Source: Clostridia bacterium (GTDB lineage: Bacteria > Bacillota > Clostridia > Oscillospirales > Acutalibacteraceae). From it: a stretch of 64,000 nt of DNA. The stretch's first letter is position 1; each line of letters begins with the position of its first letter. Location of the stretch: positions 1-64,000 of the forward strand of contig JAFXAK010000010.1 in assembly GCA_017517135.1 (NCBI GenBank). Direction: 5' to 3'. The notes under the pieces were generated by a model. It worked only from the letters and a program-made list of their open reading frames with translations. It was not told the DNA's origin and did no database searches. Shown here in pieces: positions 25,413 through 33,854 of this stretch. Both the position numbers and the translations under genes were made by a program.

Positions 25413-26387
25413 ATGGGCAGAAGAGGTACGCTTTTAAGTGTCCGTGACGATATAAAGGTTGTGGATGTTACCATCCGTGACGGCGGACTTTGTAATAATT
25501 TTGAATTCAGCGATGAATTTGTAAAAGAGCTTTATAAGACGAACATAAACAGCGGTGTTGACTATATGGAATTCGGTTATAAGGCAAGCAGAAAAATGTT
25601 CAACGAAGCTGAATTCGGAAAATGGAAATTCTGTAAGGAAGAGGATTTGCGGGCAGTTGTAGGAGAAAATAAAACAGATCTTAAAATAGCCGTTATGGCA
25701 GATGTCGGCAGATGCGATTATAAAACAGACTTTTTGCCGAAAGAAGAAAGTGTTATAGATATGGTACGGGTTGCGTGCTATATTCATCAGATTCCCGCTG
25801 CCATTGAAATGATTGAATATTTCCATTCTCTGGGATATGAAACCAGCTGCAATATTATGGCAATTTCACAGGTTCCCAATGAGCAGATTCTGCAGGGACT
25901 TGAAATGCTTTCACACTGTAGTGTTGATGTTATTTACCTTGTGGATTCCTTCGGCTCGCTTTATCCCGAGAATGCAGGAGTATTCGCTCAGCAGTATATG
26001 GAAATTGCAGATAAATATCATAAGATAATCGGCTTTCATGCTCACAATAACCAGAATCTTGCATTTGCAAATACCATTGAAACATTGTCTTACGGTATTT
26101 CGTATCTTGATGCCTCCGTTCTCGGTATGGGCAGGGGAGCAGGTAACTGCTCGATGGAGCTGCTGCTCGGTTTTCTGAGAAATCCTAAATACAGTGTTTA
26201 TAATCTTTTGGGCTTTATAGAAAACTATATGCTTCCTTTGAAAGAACAGGGAGTCAGCTGGGGATATGATATTCCCTATATGCTCACAGGGCAGTTCAAC
26301 CGCCATCCCCGTTCGGCAATAGAATTTACGGCAGACAAAAAAACCAATTATTCCGATTTCTATAAATCATTGATAGAACATGATTAA
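25413..26387 (+). CDS. DRE-TIM metallolyase, aldolase-type (HMG-CoA lyase-like superfamily)
   Basis: A 324-residue TIM-barrel protein. VVDVTIRDGG at residues 19-28 carries the metal Asp and catalytic Arg, and FHAHNNQNLAFANT (about 208-221) supplies two metal His. LGMGRGAGNCSMELL (about 235) is the typical C-terminal loop with the catalytic Cys. The nearest relatives are 4-hydroxy-2-oxovalerate aldolases and citramalate/isopropylmalate synthases, which make or break C-C bonds of 2-oxo acids. The lack of a regulatory domain and of a partner aldehyde dehydrogenase leaves the substrate open; versions of this protein occur beside polysaccharide genes. GGAG ribosome site; likely co-transcribed with glycerate kinase. 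Confidence 0.85.
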   Translation: MGRRGTLLSVRDDIKVVDVTIRDGGLCNNFEFSDEFVKELYKTNINSGVDYMEFGYKASRKMFNEAEFGKWKFCKEEDLRAVVGENKTDLKIAVMADVGRCDYKTDFLPKEESVIDMVRVACYIHQIPAAIEMIEYFHSLGYETSCNIMAISQVPNEQILQGLEMLSHCSVDVIYLVDSFGSLYPENAGVFAQQYMEIADKYHKIIGFHAHNNQNLAFANTIETLSYGISYLDASVLGMGRGAGNCSMELLLGFLRNPKYSVYNLLGFIENYMLPLKEQGVSWGYDIPYMLTGQFNRHPRSAIEFTADKKTNYSDFYKSLIEHD

Positions 26388-26393
26388 ATAACA

Positions 26394-26432
26394 AGCACCC
26401 CTGTTTCTCTTAGTTTAGGCACAGGGGTGTTG
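26394..26432 (+). terminator. Terminator-like hairpin after the aldolase gene
   Basis: GCACCCCTGT pairs with ACAGGGGTG(T). The T-run is poor (TGTTGTTG). It also lies just after the convergent small Asn-rich gene. Confidence 0.5.
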
Positions 26433-26438
26433 TTGCGT

Positions 26439-26594
26439 TTATTTTGCGTTGCGGTTGTTCTGAGCGTTTGAATTGTTCATATTGTTCATATTGTTGTTTG
26501 CATTCTGCTCGTTCATATTGTTCATATTGTTCTGCTGTGTGTTCTTTTGCTTTGAGTTAGCTTTTTTCTGATTTTTCATATCTTTTTTAGCCAT
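26439..26594 (-). CDS. Asn/Gln-rich 51-residue protein
   Basis: Too short for ordinary gene calling but well supported. On the minus strand GAGGTGAG lies four bases before ATG (26594), followed by 51 codons and TAA. The protein starts with a Lys-rich part (MAKKDMKNQKKANSKQK) and then is almost only Asn, Gln and Met, with NNMNNMN occurring twice. About one third of residues are Asn. It has no hydrophobic core and should be disordered. Small Asn-rich proteins of this look occur in spore-forming Clostridia, and the window contains sporulation genes, but a spore role is only a guess. Confidence 0.72.
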   Translation of the reverse strand: MAKKDMKNQKKANSKQKNTQQNNMNNMNEQNANNNMNNMNNSNAQNNRNAK

Positions 26595-26637
26595 TGTTCT
26601 CACCTCGTTAATAGTATTGACTGAAAATGTGCAAATA

Positions 26638-27936
26638 TTAATGCTTCAGATTTCCGTTTGCGGGATTATCTAAAACATTTCCGCTCTCGTCAAATCTTGA
26701 GCCGTGACACGGGCAGTCCCAGGAATGTTCGGCTTTATTCCATTTGAGCGCACAGCCTAAATGCGGACATCTTTTCCCTGAAAAGGTCAATAGGCTTTTT
26801 ATGCTTTCCGCTCCGTTTATAAACAGTTGAGGTGTTAAAATGCTTCTTGAGGTATTAAAGATATCCGCATATATATTCTTTTTACCGAGAACTAAGTCTG
26901 TAAGCAGTATTGCAGAGAGCATAGCTGAAGTCATACCCCATTTGTTAAAGCCGCTTGCAGCATATAAATTCGGGGTGTTCTTTGAATAGACACCTATATA
27001 CGGCATTGTGTCAAGGCTCATACAGTCCTGTGCCGCCCAGCAAAGCACTTCCTTTGCATCGGGATAATTTACTGCGGCAAATTGCCGAAGCTCCTGCCAA
27101 TTTCCGCCCTTTTGTCCTGTGCGGTGTGCCCCGCCGCCAAGTAAAAGCAGATTTTTATAATTTCTGAAGGATAAGCCCTTTTCATCAGAATCAAGATACA
27201 TTCCGTCAAGCTCAGGAGCGTTTTGGAGTGCCGTTACATAAGAACGGTTCTGATAAAGCTTCAGAGAAAAAAGTCCGTGCTTGTTTATAAAAGGGAAGTG
27301 AGTTGTAACTATCACATTTTTTGCTGAAATCCTGCAGTTATCGGTAACTGCCGTGTTTCCGATCATCTCTTTTACAAAGGTGTTTTCGTATATATTAAGA
27401 TCATTGCAGATTGAAGACACAAATTTAAGCGGGTGGAACTGTGCCTGATTAGGAAAACAGACAGCCCCCGAGGTCTTTATCGGCAAGGGTAAATTTTCCT
27501 TGAAAAGTGCGGAAAATCCGATTTTATTGAGAGCGGTAAGCTCTTCTTCAAGCCCTTTTGTTGTTTTTGTGCTGTATATAAAATTATCCTTTGTTTCAAA
27601 ATCACAATCCGCGGTATTGCAGATTTTACAAAGAGCATCAAAAGCCAGCATATTTGCTTTGAGATATCCCTGTGCAATTTCCGTGCCTTTGTTTTTCAAT
27701 AACTTACTGTATATAAGCCCGTGCTGATATGTGATTTTTGCTGTGGTGTTCTGAGTAGTCCGGCTGCATATTCCGGTTTTTTCAACGAGTACATAATCAA
27801 TATTGTTTTTTGAAAGCAGATATGCAGTAAGAATACCCGCCATTCCGCCGCCGATTATAAGCACATCTGTTTTTATGTCTTTTTCGAGCTTAGGGAAGGA
27901 TTTTATTTTTATATTTTCAGTCCATACAGATTTCAT
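26638..27936 (-). CDS. FAD-dependent oxidoreductase with C-terminal Rieske domain
   Basis: A 432-residue protein. Residues 22-50 form the FAD-binding Rossmann motif (DVLIIGGGMAGILTAYLL), the body is of the D-amino-acid oxidase/glycine oxidase type (NLYAASGFNKWGMTSAM near 330), and the end carries a Rieske 2Fe-2S site: CPHLGC and CPCHGSRF. The two halves suggest electron flow between flavin and cluster; relatives are often annotated as DAO-Rieske proteins of unknown substrate. The frame extends upstream to 27993 with a Phe run; the start at 27936 has AAAGGTGA and is preferred. Unusual for an anaerobe, perhaps part of oxygen defence; no partner genes are adjacent. Confidence 0.92.
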   Translation of the reverse strand: MKSVWTENIKIKSFPKLEKDIKTDVLIIGGGMAGILTAYLLSKNNIDYVLVEKTGICSRTTQNTTAKITYQHGLIYSKLLKNKGTEIAQGYLKANMLAFDALCKICNTADCDFETKDNFIYSTKTTKGLEEELTALNKIGFSALFKENLPLPIKTSGAVCFPNQAQFHPLKFVSSICNDLNIYENTFVKEMIGNTAVTDNCRISAKNVIVTTHFPFINKHGLFSLKLYQNRSYVTALQNAPELDGMYLDSDEKGLSFRNYKNLLLLGGGAHRTGQKGGNWQELRQFAAVNYPDAKEVLCWAAQDCMSLDTMPYIGVYSKNTPNLYAASGFNKWGMTSAMLSAILLTDLVLGKKNIYADIFNTSRSILTPQLFINGAESIKSLLTFSGKRCPHLGCALKWNKAEHSWDCPCHGSRFDESGNVLDNPANGNLKH

Positions 27937-28098
27937 TTTTTTATTCACCTTTTTATATTCTGTGCAAAAAAAGAAGAAAAAAACGACCGTCATATTGTTA
28001 ATAAACTGTAAACTGATTATGAACTGAAAATTAACACTTTTTTAACAAAAAATGTATAAAAGTGCTTTTTTTTGTACAAAAGTGGCGATGATTGTATC

Positions 28099-28127
28099 TT
28101 GAAATGATAATCGAAGTGTGTTAAAAT
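28099..28127 (+). promoter_or_regulatory. Promoter of the condensation-adenylation-carrier operon
   Basis: TTGAAA (28099-28104) and TAAAAT (28122-28127), 17 bases apart, 31 bases upstream of the start at 28159. Confidence 0.68.
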
Positions 28128-28158
28128 GAATTCATAATGATGTAAAGAAGGTAAAAAA

Positions 28159-29541
28159 ATGGGTAACACCTACGAGCTTATTCCCTCTCAGCAAACTATG
28201 TATCTTATGGTTAAGTACAGTCTGCATAAGCAGATAACACAGATACCGACCTCCATTTCCGTAGATTTTGATATTGACTTTAATCTGCTTACAAAAGCGC
28301 TCAATGTTGAATTTGAAAGAAATGATGCTCTGCGTCTTCGTTTCTTCAAAGAGGATAAGGTTGTAAAACAGAAATTTATTGATGAATACAAGGTTGATTC
28401 CGTGCCGGTTATGACCTTTAAGACTAAGGAAGAGCAGGATGCCTTTTTCGGCAAGGATGCTCAGAAGCCTGTGAAATTCCTTAAAGGCGAATGCTACAGA
28501 ATTATTTTCTTTAATGCATATAACGGTCAGAAGGGTATTTATCTGAATGTATGTCATCTTAATCTTGATGCAATAGGCATTCTCGTTTTCTATGTGGATC
28601 TGATGAGAGTGTATAAGGCACTTGCCGCGGGTGAAGAAATGCCGCCTGCTCTTAATAAGTATGAGGATTACCTTATCAAGGAATTGGCAAATCTTGCAAA
28701 TGAGAAAAAGCAGCAGAAGGCTGAAAAATTCTATAACGAATATTTCAGAAGGGGCGGTGAGCCCATTTATGCGGGTGTTCACGGTCCGGCATTCCTTGAA
28801 GCTGAAAGAAAGAAAAAGAAAAATCCCGATTTGCGTGTGCCTTCAGCATATAATCCCTTGCACGATAAGGCAGATTATATAACAAAGAAAATCCCTTCTG
28901 AGGATGCTAAGAAAATTCTTGAATTCTGCAAGGCAAACAGCACAGCCCCCGAATCTCTGCTTCTTATGGGCTACAGAACATATGCATCAAAGATAAACTA
29001 CAGAACTCCCGATGTGTTTATGCAGCTTATGTGCAGCAAGAGAATTACTTACAAGGATATGCAGACGGGCGGTTGTATGGCACAGCCCTTGCAGGTGCGT
29101 ACCATTATTGAGGAGAACAAAACCTTCAGTCAGGCTCTTGACGAGTTCCTTTCTGTAAGAACTCAGCTGTACAGACATTTATCATATCCCTATATTGCGG
29201 CAAGAGATTTGTCGAGAGATATTTTCGGATATGGACTGATTCAGGGCCCTGCCTGTATGATGTTCTCATGGCTTCCTATCCCCGTGGATACATTCAGAGA
29301 AATGAATCTTAAATTTGATTATAAGTTCTATAATCTCGGCAGATATTTCACTCCCTTGTATGCAATATGTCATCCCGATCCCGAAGATCTTGCATTGACC
29401 TGTAATTATATGTACAGAACAAAGCTTGTGAGTGCCGAAGATATTGAGGCTTTGCACACTAATGCGGTTAAGGTAATTCTCAAGGGTATTGAAAATCCCG
29501 ATATCACCGTCGGAGAATTGCTTGATATGGTTGACAGATAA
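28159..29541 (+). CDS. Free-standing condensation-domain protein
   Basis: A 460-residue protein of the chloramphenicol acetyltransferase/condensation fold. Residues 1-60 (LIPSQQTMYLMVKYSLHKQ, then LTKALNVEFERNDALRLRF) match the start of nonribosomal peptide synthetase C domains, and the active-site HHxxxDG appears as CHLNLDA at 132-138, keeping the second, catalytic His133 and Asp137 but with Gly changed to Ala. A mid-latch SKRITY / GGCMAQPL region lies near 295-315. Such a domain joins a carrier-bound acyl or aminoacyl group to a nucleophile. It stands alone rather than fused, and the next two genes encode an adenylating enzyme and a carrier protein, 23 and 18 bases apart, so the three should work as a dissociated one-module assembly line. 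Substrates are unknown. Confidence 0.82.
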   Translation: MGNTYELIPSQQTMYLMVKYSLHKQITQIPTSISVDFDIDFNLLTKALNVEFERNDALRLRFFKEDKVVKQKFIDEYKVDSVPVMTFKTKEEQDAFFGKDAQKPVKFLKGECYRIIFFNAYNGQKGIYLNVCHLNLDAIGILVFYVDLMRVYKALAAGEEMPPALNKYEDYLIKELANLANEKKQQKAEKFYNEYFRRGGEPIYAGVHGPAFLEAERKKKKNPDLRVPSAYNPLHDKADYITKKIPSEDAKKILEFCKANSTAPESLLLMGYRTYASKINYRTPDVFMQLMCSKRITYKDMQTGGCMAQPLQVRTIIEENKTFSQALDEFLSVRTQLYRHLSYPYIAARDLSRDIFGYGLIQGPACMMFSWLPIPVDTFREMNLKFDYKFYNLGRYFTPLYAICHPDPEDLALTCNYMYRTKLVSAEDIEALHTNAVKVILKGIENPDITVGELLDMVDR

Positions 29542-29564
29542 AATATTTTACAGAGGTATTTATA

Positions 29565-31313
29565 ATGGACAAAAAAGAAAAGCTGTATATAGATAACTTG
29601 CGTCACGATATTCATATGTTAGGTGATCTGCAGACGCTCAGAATGATTCTTGAAAGAATGGAAAATTACGGTGAGCGTCTTTGCATGGTTGAAAAGCACA
29701 AGGATAAGATTATTGAGCATTCCGTAAAGGATTTCAGAGAAGATGTATATGCTCTGGGAACAGCGCTGCTTTCAATGGGCTATAAGGGAAAGCATATTGC
29801 AATCTGCAGCGAGAACTCCTATTATTGGGTTGTTACTTTCTTTGCGGTTGCCTGCGGTGTAGGTATAAGCGTTCCCGTTGACAAGGAGCTTACCGATGAA
29901 GAAATCAGTGCTTTATTCACAAAAGCAGATGCCCAAGCAGTATTTTTCAGCAGAACATATTATAAAACCGTGCAGAAGCATATGGCTGCCGACGAAAGAT
30001 GCAAGTTAGGTGTTTGTCTTAATAAGGAATATGACGATGAAAACATCACAACAATAGAAAAGCTTATAGAAAAAGGCAAGCAGCTCATAAAGAACGGTGA
30101 CAGAGCTTATCTTGACGCAACTGTAGACAAGGATGATCTTGCAGCTATTGTTTTTACATCCGGTACAACGGGTGCAAACAAAGGTGTAATGCTTTCTCAC
30201 TATAATTTCTCCGTTACCGTAGACGGTGTACTCGAAACTATTGATCCCGATCAGTACAGCTCAATTTCGCTGCTTCCTATGAACCATGTTTACGAGTTTA
30301 CCTGTAATATCCTTACGGCTCTTTATATGAACTGTGTTATTTATGTCAATGATTCCCTTAAAAACTTTATGGCTAATGTTCAGCTTTTCAAGCCCGATGC
30401 ATTTGCTATAGTTCCTCTTGTAATTGACACAATGTACACAACAATATGGAATACAGCAGAAAAGAGCGGTAAGGCACCTATTCTCAGAAAGCTTCTTAAA
30501 TTCAGTAACTTCCTTATGGATCACGGTATAGATATCCGTCACATCTTATTCAAGACCATAAGCGACAAGTTCGGCGGAAAATTCCCCACCTTGTCCTGCG
30601 GCGGCGCTCCCTCAAGAACTGAGTATGTCAAGTGTCTTTGCGATATGGGCTTCAATATCTATAACGGCTACGGTCTTACTGAATCCTCACCCGTTGTTAC
30701 ACTTAATATGGACCTGAGAAATAAGCCTGACTGTGCAGGTAAGGCTTTCCCGAAGGCACAGTTCAAGATTGATTCTCCCGATGCAGACGGTGTCGGTGAA
30801 ATCTGGCTCAAGGGTGACAATGTTACCAGAGGCTACTATAAGGACGAAGCCGCAACAGCAGCATCCTTTGAGGACGGCTGGTTCAAGACAGGCGACTACG
30901 GCAGAGTTGACGAAGAAGGCTTGCTTTATATTGTGGGAAGAAAGAAAAATCTTATCATTCTTGATAACGGTAAAAACATATTCCCCGAGGATATAGAAGC
31001 ATTCTTTATGGAGAATATTGACTATATTACTGAGGTTGTTGTTTTTGAAGCAGAAAAGCAGGTCAACGGCAGACCTCAGAAGTTAATAGCTTCGGCATTT
31101 TATGTAAATCCCGAAAATGTTGAGAACAAAACTGAAGCCGAGATTTCAGAAATGCTCAACAAGGATGTTGAAAGAGTAAATAAAATGCTTCCTGCTTATA
31201 AGAGAACACAGGATATAATGCTGTCAACAACTGAGTTTGAAATAAACTCAACAAGAAAGGTCATAAGAAGCAAGGTTGTTGAGAGATATTATAAAAATTT
31301 AGAAAATGCTTAA
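29565..31313 (+). CDS. AMP-forming acyl/aminoacyl-activating enzyme (ANL superfamily)
   Basis: A 582-residue adenylating enzyme. Core motifs are present: IVFTSGTTGANKGVMLSH (A3, about 194-211), NGYGLTESSP (A5, about 366), GWFKTGDYGRVDEEG (A7, about 438) followed by GRKKNLIIL (A8), and a C-terminal NSTRKVIRSK with the catalytic Lys. Similarity is closest to long-chain acyl-CoA/acyl-ACP ligases, so the activated substrate is more likely a fatty or aryl acid than an amino acid, but this is not certain. It lies between the condensation protein and the carrier protein and should load the latter. GAGGT-type ribosome site. Confidence 0.93.
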   Translation: MDKKEKLYIDNLRHDIHMLGDLQTLRMILERMENYGERLCMVEKHKDKIIEHSVKDFREDVYALGTALLSMGYKGKHIAICSENSYYWVVTFFAVACGVGISVPVDKELTDEEISALFTKADAQAVFFSRTYYKTVQKHMAADERCKLGVCLNKEYDDENITTIEKLIEKGKQLIKNGDRAYLDATVDKDDLAAIVFTSGTTGANKGVMLSHYNFSVTVDGVLETIDPDQYSSISLLPMNHVYEFTCNILTALYMNCVIYVNDSLKNFMANVQLFKPDAFAIVPLVIDTMYTTIWNTAEKSGKAPILRKLLKFSNFLMDHGIDIRHILFKTISDKFGGKFPTLSCGGAPSRTEYVKCLCDMGFNIYNGYGLTESSPVVTLNMDLRNKPDCAGKAFPKAQFKIDSPDADGVGEIWLKGDNVTRGYYKDEAATAASFEDGWFKTGDYGRVDEEGLLYIVGRKKNLIILDNGKNIFPEDIEAFFMENIDYITEVVVFEAEKQVNGRPQKLIASAFYVNPENVENKTEAEISEMLNKDVERVNKMLPAYKRTQDIMLSTTEFEINSTRKVIRSKVVERYYKNLENA

Positions 31314-31331
31314 AATTGGGAGGAAAAGTAA

Positions 31332-31559
31332 ATGCTTGATAAAATCAGAAACATAATCTGTGAATTCGTAGATATGAAGCCCGAAGATATCACGCTTGAA
31401 ACAAACATCAGAACAGATCTCGGGCTCAATTCTCTTGAGCTTGTAAACCTTGCTGTTGAGATTGAGGAAGAGTTTGATGTTGAAATCCCCGACAGAGAAG
31501 CTATGGGACTGGAAACAGTTGCAGATGCTATCAAAATAATCGAGGAATATATGGATTGA
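31332..31559 (+). CDS. Acyl/peptidyl carrier protein
   Basis: A 75-residue four-helix carrier. The phosphopantetheine attachment Ser is Ser34 in the motif DLGLNSLELVNL, with NSL in place of the more common DSL. Acidic throughout, as in fatty-acid ACPs. It is the third gene of the operon and is followed by a terminator, so it is dedicated to this pathway rather than to the fab cluster. Its 4'-phosphopantetheine arm would be fitted by the transferase at 31676. Confidence 0.95.
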   Translation: MLDKIRNIICEFVDMKPEDITLETNIRTDLGLNSLELVNLAVEIEEEFDVEIPDREAMGLETVADAIKIIEEYMD

Positions 31560-31579
31560 TTTTCCGTATAAACACTTTT

Positions 31580-31613
31580 CAGAACCCGCTTTGACAGTGG
31601 GTTCTGTTTTTTT
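31580..31613 (+). terminator. Terminator after the carrier protein gene
   Basis: CAGAACCC (31580-31587) pairs with GGGTTCTG (31599-31606), followed by seven T. Confidence 0.92.
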
Positions 31614-31675
31614 GATTGAATTATATTTTTGTTTAAGGTATAATACTTTACAATAAGAAAAAAGACGGGAGTACG

Positions 31676-32290
31676 ATGATGGATTGTGTTTTCTCTGATG
31701 CTTCAATGCGGATATACAGGCTTAATATTTCAGATTTGTCGGATGAGGACTATACAAACGCTTTTTTTGATATGTCCTGTGAAAGACAAAAGAAATGTAA
31801 AGGCTACCGCTTTGCCGACGATAAAAAAAGATGCATAGCCGCAGATTTTTTAGTAAGAAAAATGCTTTGCGAAAGCCTTGATAAAAACACGGATGAAATT
31901 GAAATTTATACCGATGAGAACGGCAAGCCTTATGTGAATGAAAGTATATATTTTAATCTGAGCCATTCCGATAAATATGTTGCGGCGGTTGTTGCGGATA
32001 AGCCTGTTGGTATTGATATTGAAAAGATAAAATCCGTTAAATCAAATATGCTTGATTATTTTTGTTCCGAAAAAGACAAAAAATATATTCTCGGTGAAGA
32101 AAAAAGCGTATGCGAAGATGTACCTGAGAATGCACTCGAACGCTTTTTTGAGGTCTGGACCTTCAAGGAGGCATATCTGAAATGTACGGGAGAGGGAATA
32201 TCAAAAAAAGCCGCTGTTATAGATTTTGAAGCTTATGAAAAGTATCAGACTGTCTTTGACGGCTTCGTGCTTTGTGTTTTTTCGGAGTGA
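31676..32290 (+). CDS. Sfp-type 4'-phosphopantetheinyl transferase
   Basis: A 204-residue transferase that moves phosphopantetheine from coenzyme A to the Ser of carrier proteins. Conserved motifs: FNLSHSDKYVAAVV (about 92-105), VGIDIEKI (about 112-119) with the Mg-binding Asp and Glu, and WTFKEAYLKCTGEGI (about 160-174). The Sfp type is broad-range and is normally found with secondary-metabolite synthases rather than the AcpS of primary metabolism. A second ATG follows the first directly; the exact start is within one codon. It lies 116 bases after the carrier protein, behind a terminator and a TATAAT at 31639, so it is probably read from its own promoter. Confidence 0.93.
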   Translation: MMDCVFSDASMRIYRLNISDLSDEDYTNAFFDMSCERQKKCKGYRFADDKKRCIAADFLVRKMLCESLDKNTDEIEIYTDENGKPYVNESIYFNLSHSDKYVAAVVADKPVGIDIEKIKSVKSNMLDYFCSEKDKKYILGEEKSVCEDVPENALERFFEVWTFKEAYLKCTGEGISKKAAVIDFEAYEKYQTVFDGFVLCVFSE

Positions 32291-32325
32291 AATAAATACT
32301 GATGGTGAAAATATATAAAAAATAA

Positions 32326-32353
32326 TTGACAAAGCGTTAAAAAAATGTATAAT
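32326..32353 (+). promoter_or_regulatory. Promoter of the M28 peptidase gene
   Basis: TTGACA (32326-32331) and TATAAT (32348-32353), 16 bases apart; the GTG start is 64 bases further on. Confidence 0.85.
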
Positions 32354-32416
32354 AGTTGTTAAAACTTTGTGTTTTTTGTGTAAAACACGGTTTTTCAGAT
32401 TTAAGGGGGAGTTTTT

Positions 32417-33694
32417 GTGAATTTAAAGAAAAATGCAAAAGATAATCTGGAGTATATGATTGACGGCATCAAATATGTGTGCGAGCACTATAAAAACCGA
32501 GCACCCGGCTCACAGTCCGAAAGAGATGCACAGGAATTTTTTAAGAAAGAATTGGGAAAGTATTCGGATGAAGTTATAATGGAAGATTTTGAGCTTCATC
32601 CCAAGGCATTTATGGGCTTTATTCCCTTTGCTGCCATTCTTGTAATTCTGTCTGTTGCCGCTTACTGGTTAGCTCCCGTTGTCGGAAGCTGGTTGGTTAT
32701 TCCTGCTGTTATTTTTACCTTGTTCGCGGTTCTTATGTTTATTTTTGAGTTTATGTTTTACGGTGAATTTGTTGATTTTCTTTTCCCTAAAAAGGTTTCA
32801 AGAAATGTTTATGCCGCAAGAAAGCCCAAAGGCGAGGTAAAAAGACGCATAATCTTCGGCGGTCATGCCGATGTTTCAGCAGAATGGACATATTCTTATA
32901 TCGGTGAATTAAAAGCACTTGCCCCCGTTATGGCAGGCGGAATTATAGGAATGTTTGTTGTCTTTTTCACAAATGTTGCATATCTTATAAAAACAATAAG
33001 CGTAGGAATGCAGCCCGTTGAGCTGGTTGGAGTCTGGAAGGTTCTCGGTATTGTTATGTTTGTTTTCCTTCCCTTTGTTGCCGGTTTTATCTTTTTCATA
33101 AACTGGCGTATTTATGTTGACGGTGCAAATGATAACCTCTCAGCCTGTTATATTGCTGCTGCAGTTCTTAAAGCAATGTCCGATAATGATATCCGCTTCG
33201 AAAATACCGAAGTCGGTTGCTTTATTTCAGGTGCGGAGGAAGCTGGTATAAGAGGTGCGAGAGCCTTTGCAAGAAAGCACAAAAAGGAATTGCAGGATGT
33301 TGAATCCGTGCTGATTGCAATGGACACAATGCGAGAAATTGAACAGCTTCAGATATACAATATCGGCTGTACGGGTACTGTACATAGCAGTAAGGCTGTT
33401 GGTGATCTTATTCACGAGGCAGGAATAAATTGCGGTATTGATATGCCCAGAGCACAGCTTTATCCCGGTGCTATAGATTCCGATGCATGGGCACAGGAAG
33501 GTCTTACTGCAGCAGGCTTCTGCGGAGTAAACCACGATCCCAAGAGATATTACCACACCCGTCAGGATACGGCTGATAATATTTCTCCCGAATGTATTGA
33601 ATTATCTTTGGAAATCTGTCTTGAAATTGCAGAGCTTTATGACAAAAACGGCGGCATAAAGCATTATGAAGAGGCAAGAAAAAACAAGAAATAA
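32417..33694 (+). CDS. Membrane-bound M28 family zinc aminopeptidase
   Basis: A 425-residue protein starting at GTG with AAGGGGGA seven bases upstream. Zinc-peptidase motifs of family M28: GGHAD (148-152), DGANDN (235-240), GAEEAG (272-277), an Asp near 303 (AMDTM) and YYHTR with His380. Two membrane spans (about 64-84 and 91-114) precede the first motif, and two more (about 168-194 and 207-231) fall between the HAD and DGAND ligands, so a membrane hairpin is inserted inside the catalytic domain. All soluble parts lie on the same side of the membrane. It probably trims peptides at the membrane surface; a role in the neighbouring assembly-line pathway is possible but it has its own promoter. 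Confidence 0.88.
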   Translation: MNLKKNAKDNLEYMIDGIKYVCEHYKNRAPGSQSERDAQEFFKKELGKYSDEVIMEDFELHPKAFMGFIPFAAILVILSVAAYWLAPVVGSWLVIPAVIFTLFAVLMFIFEFMFYGEFVDFLFPKKVSRNVYAARKPKGEVKRRIIFGGHADVSAEWTYSYIGELKALAPVMAGGIIGMFVVFFTNVAYLIKTISVGMQPVELVGVWKVLGIVMFVFLPFVAGFIFFINWRIYVDGANDNLSACYIAAAVLKAMSDNDIRFENTEVGCFISGAEEAGIRGARAFARKHKKELQDVESVLIAMDTMREIEQLQIYNIGCTGTVHSSKAVGDLIHEAGINCGIDMPRAQLYPGAIDSDAWAQEGLTAAGFCGVNHDPKRYYHTRQDTADNISPECIELSLEICLEIAELYDKNGGIKHYEEARKNKK

Positions 33695-33714
33695 GAAAAA
33701 ATCTTACGCTTTAT

Positions 33715-33790
33715 CAACCCCCTGCCCCCACTCTTGGGGGAAAGGTGTTTCTTGATATAAGCTAAATTGCTCACTTCGCGAGCAATTTCC
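33715..33790. repeat. Two small palindromes after the M28 peptidase gene
   Basis: CCCCCACTCTTGGGGG and ATTGCTC/GAGCAAT form two hairpins before the bidirectional terminator. They recall the palindromes at 20137 but lack the TGAAAT spacers. Confidence 0.4.
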
Positions 33791-33802
33791 TATATATTAA
33801 AT

Positions 33803-33854
33803 AAAAAAACAAATCCCGATTGCATTTCGGTAATTGATGCAATCGGGATTTTTT
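33803..33854. terminator. Bidirectional terminator
   Basis: AAATCCCGATTGCAT (33811-33825) pairs with ATGCAATCGGGATTT (33837-33851), with an A-run before and T-run after, between two convergent genes. Confidence 0.9.
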
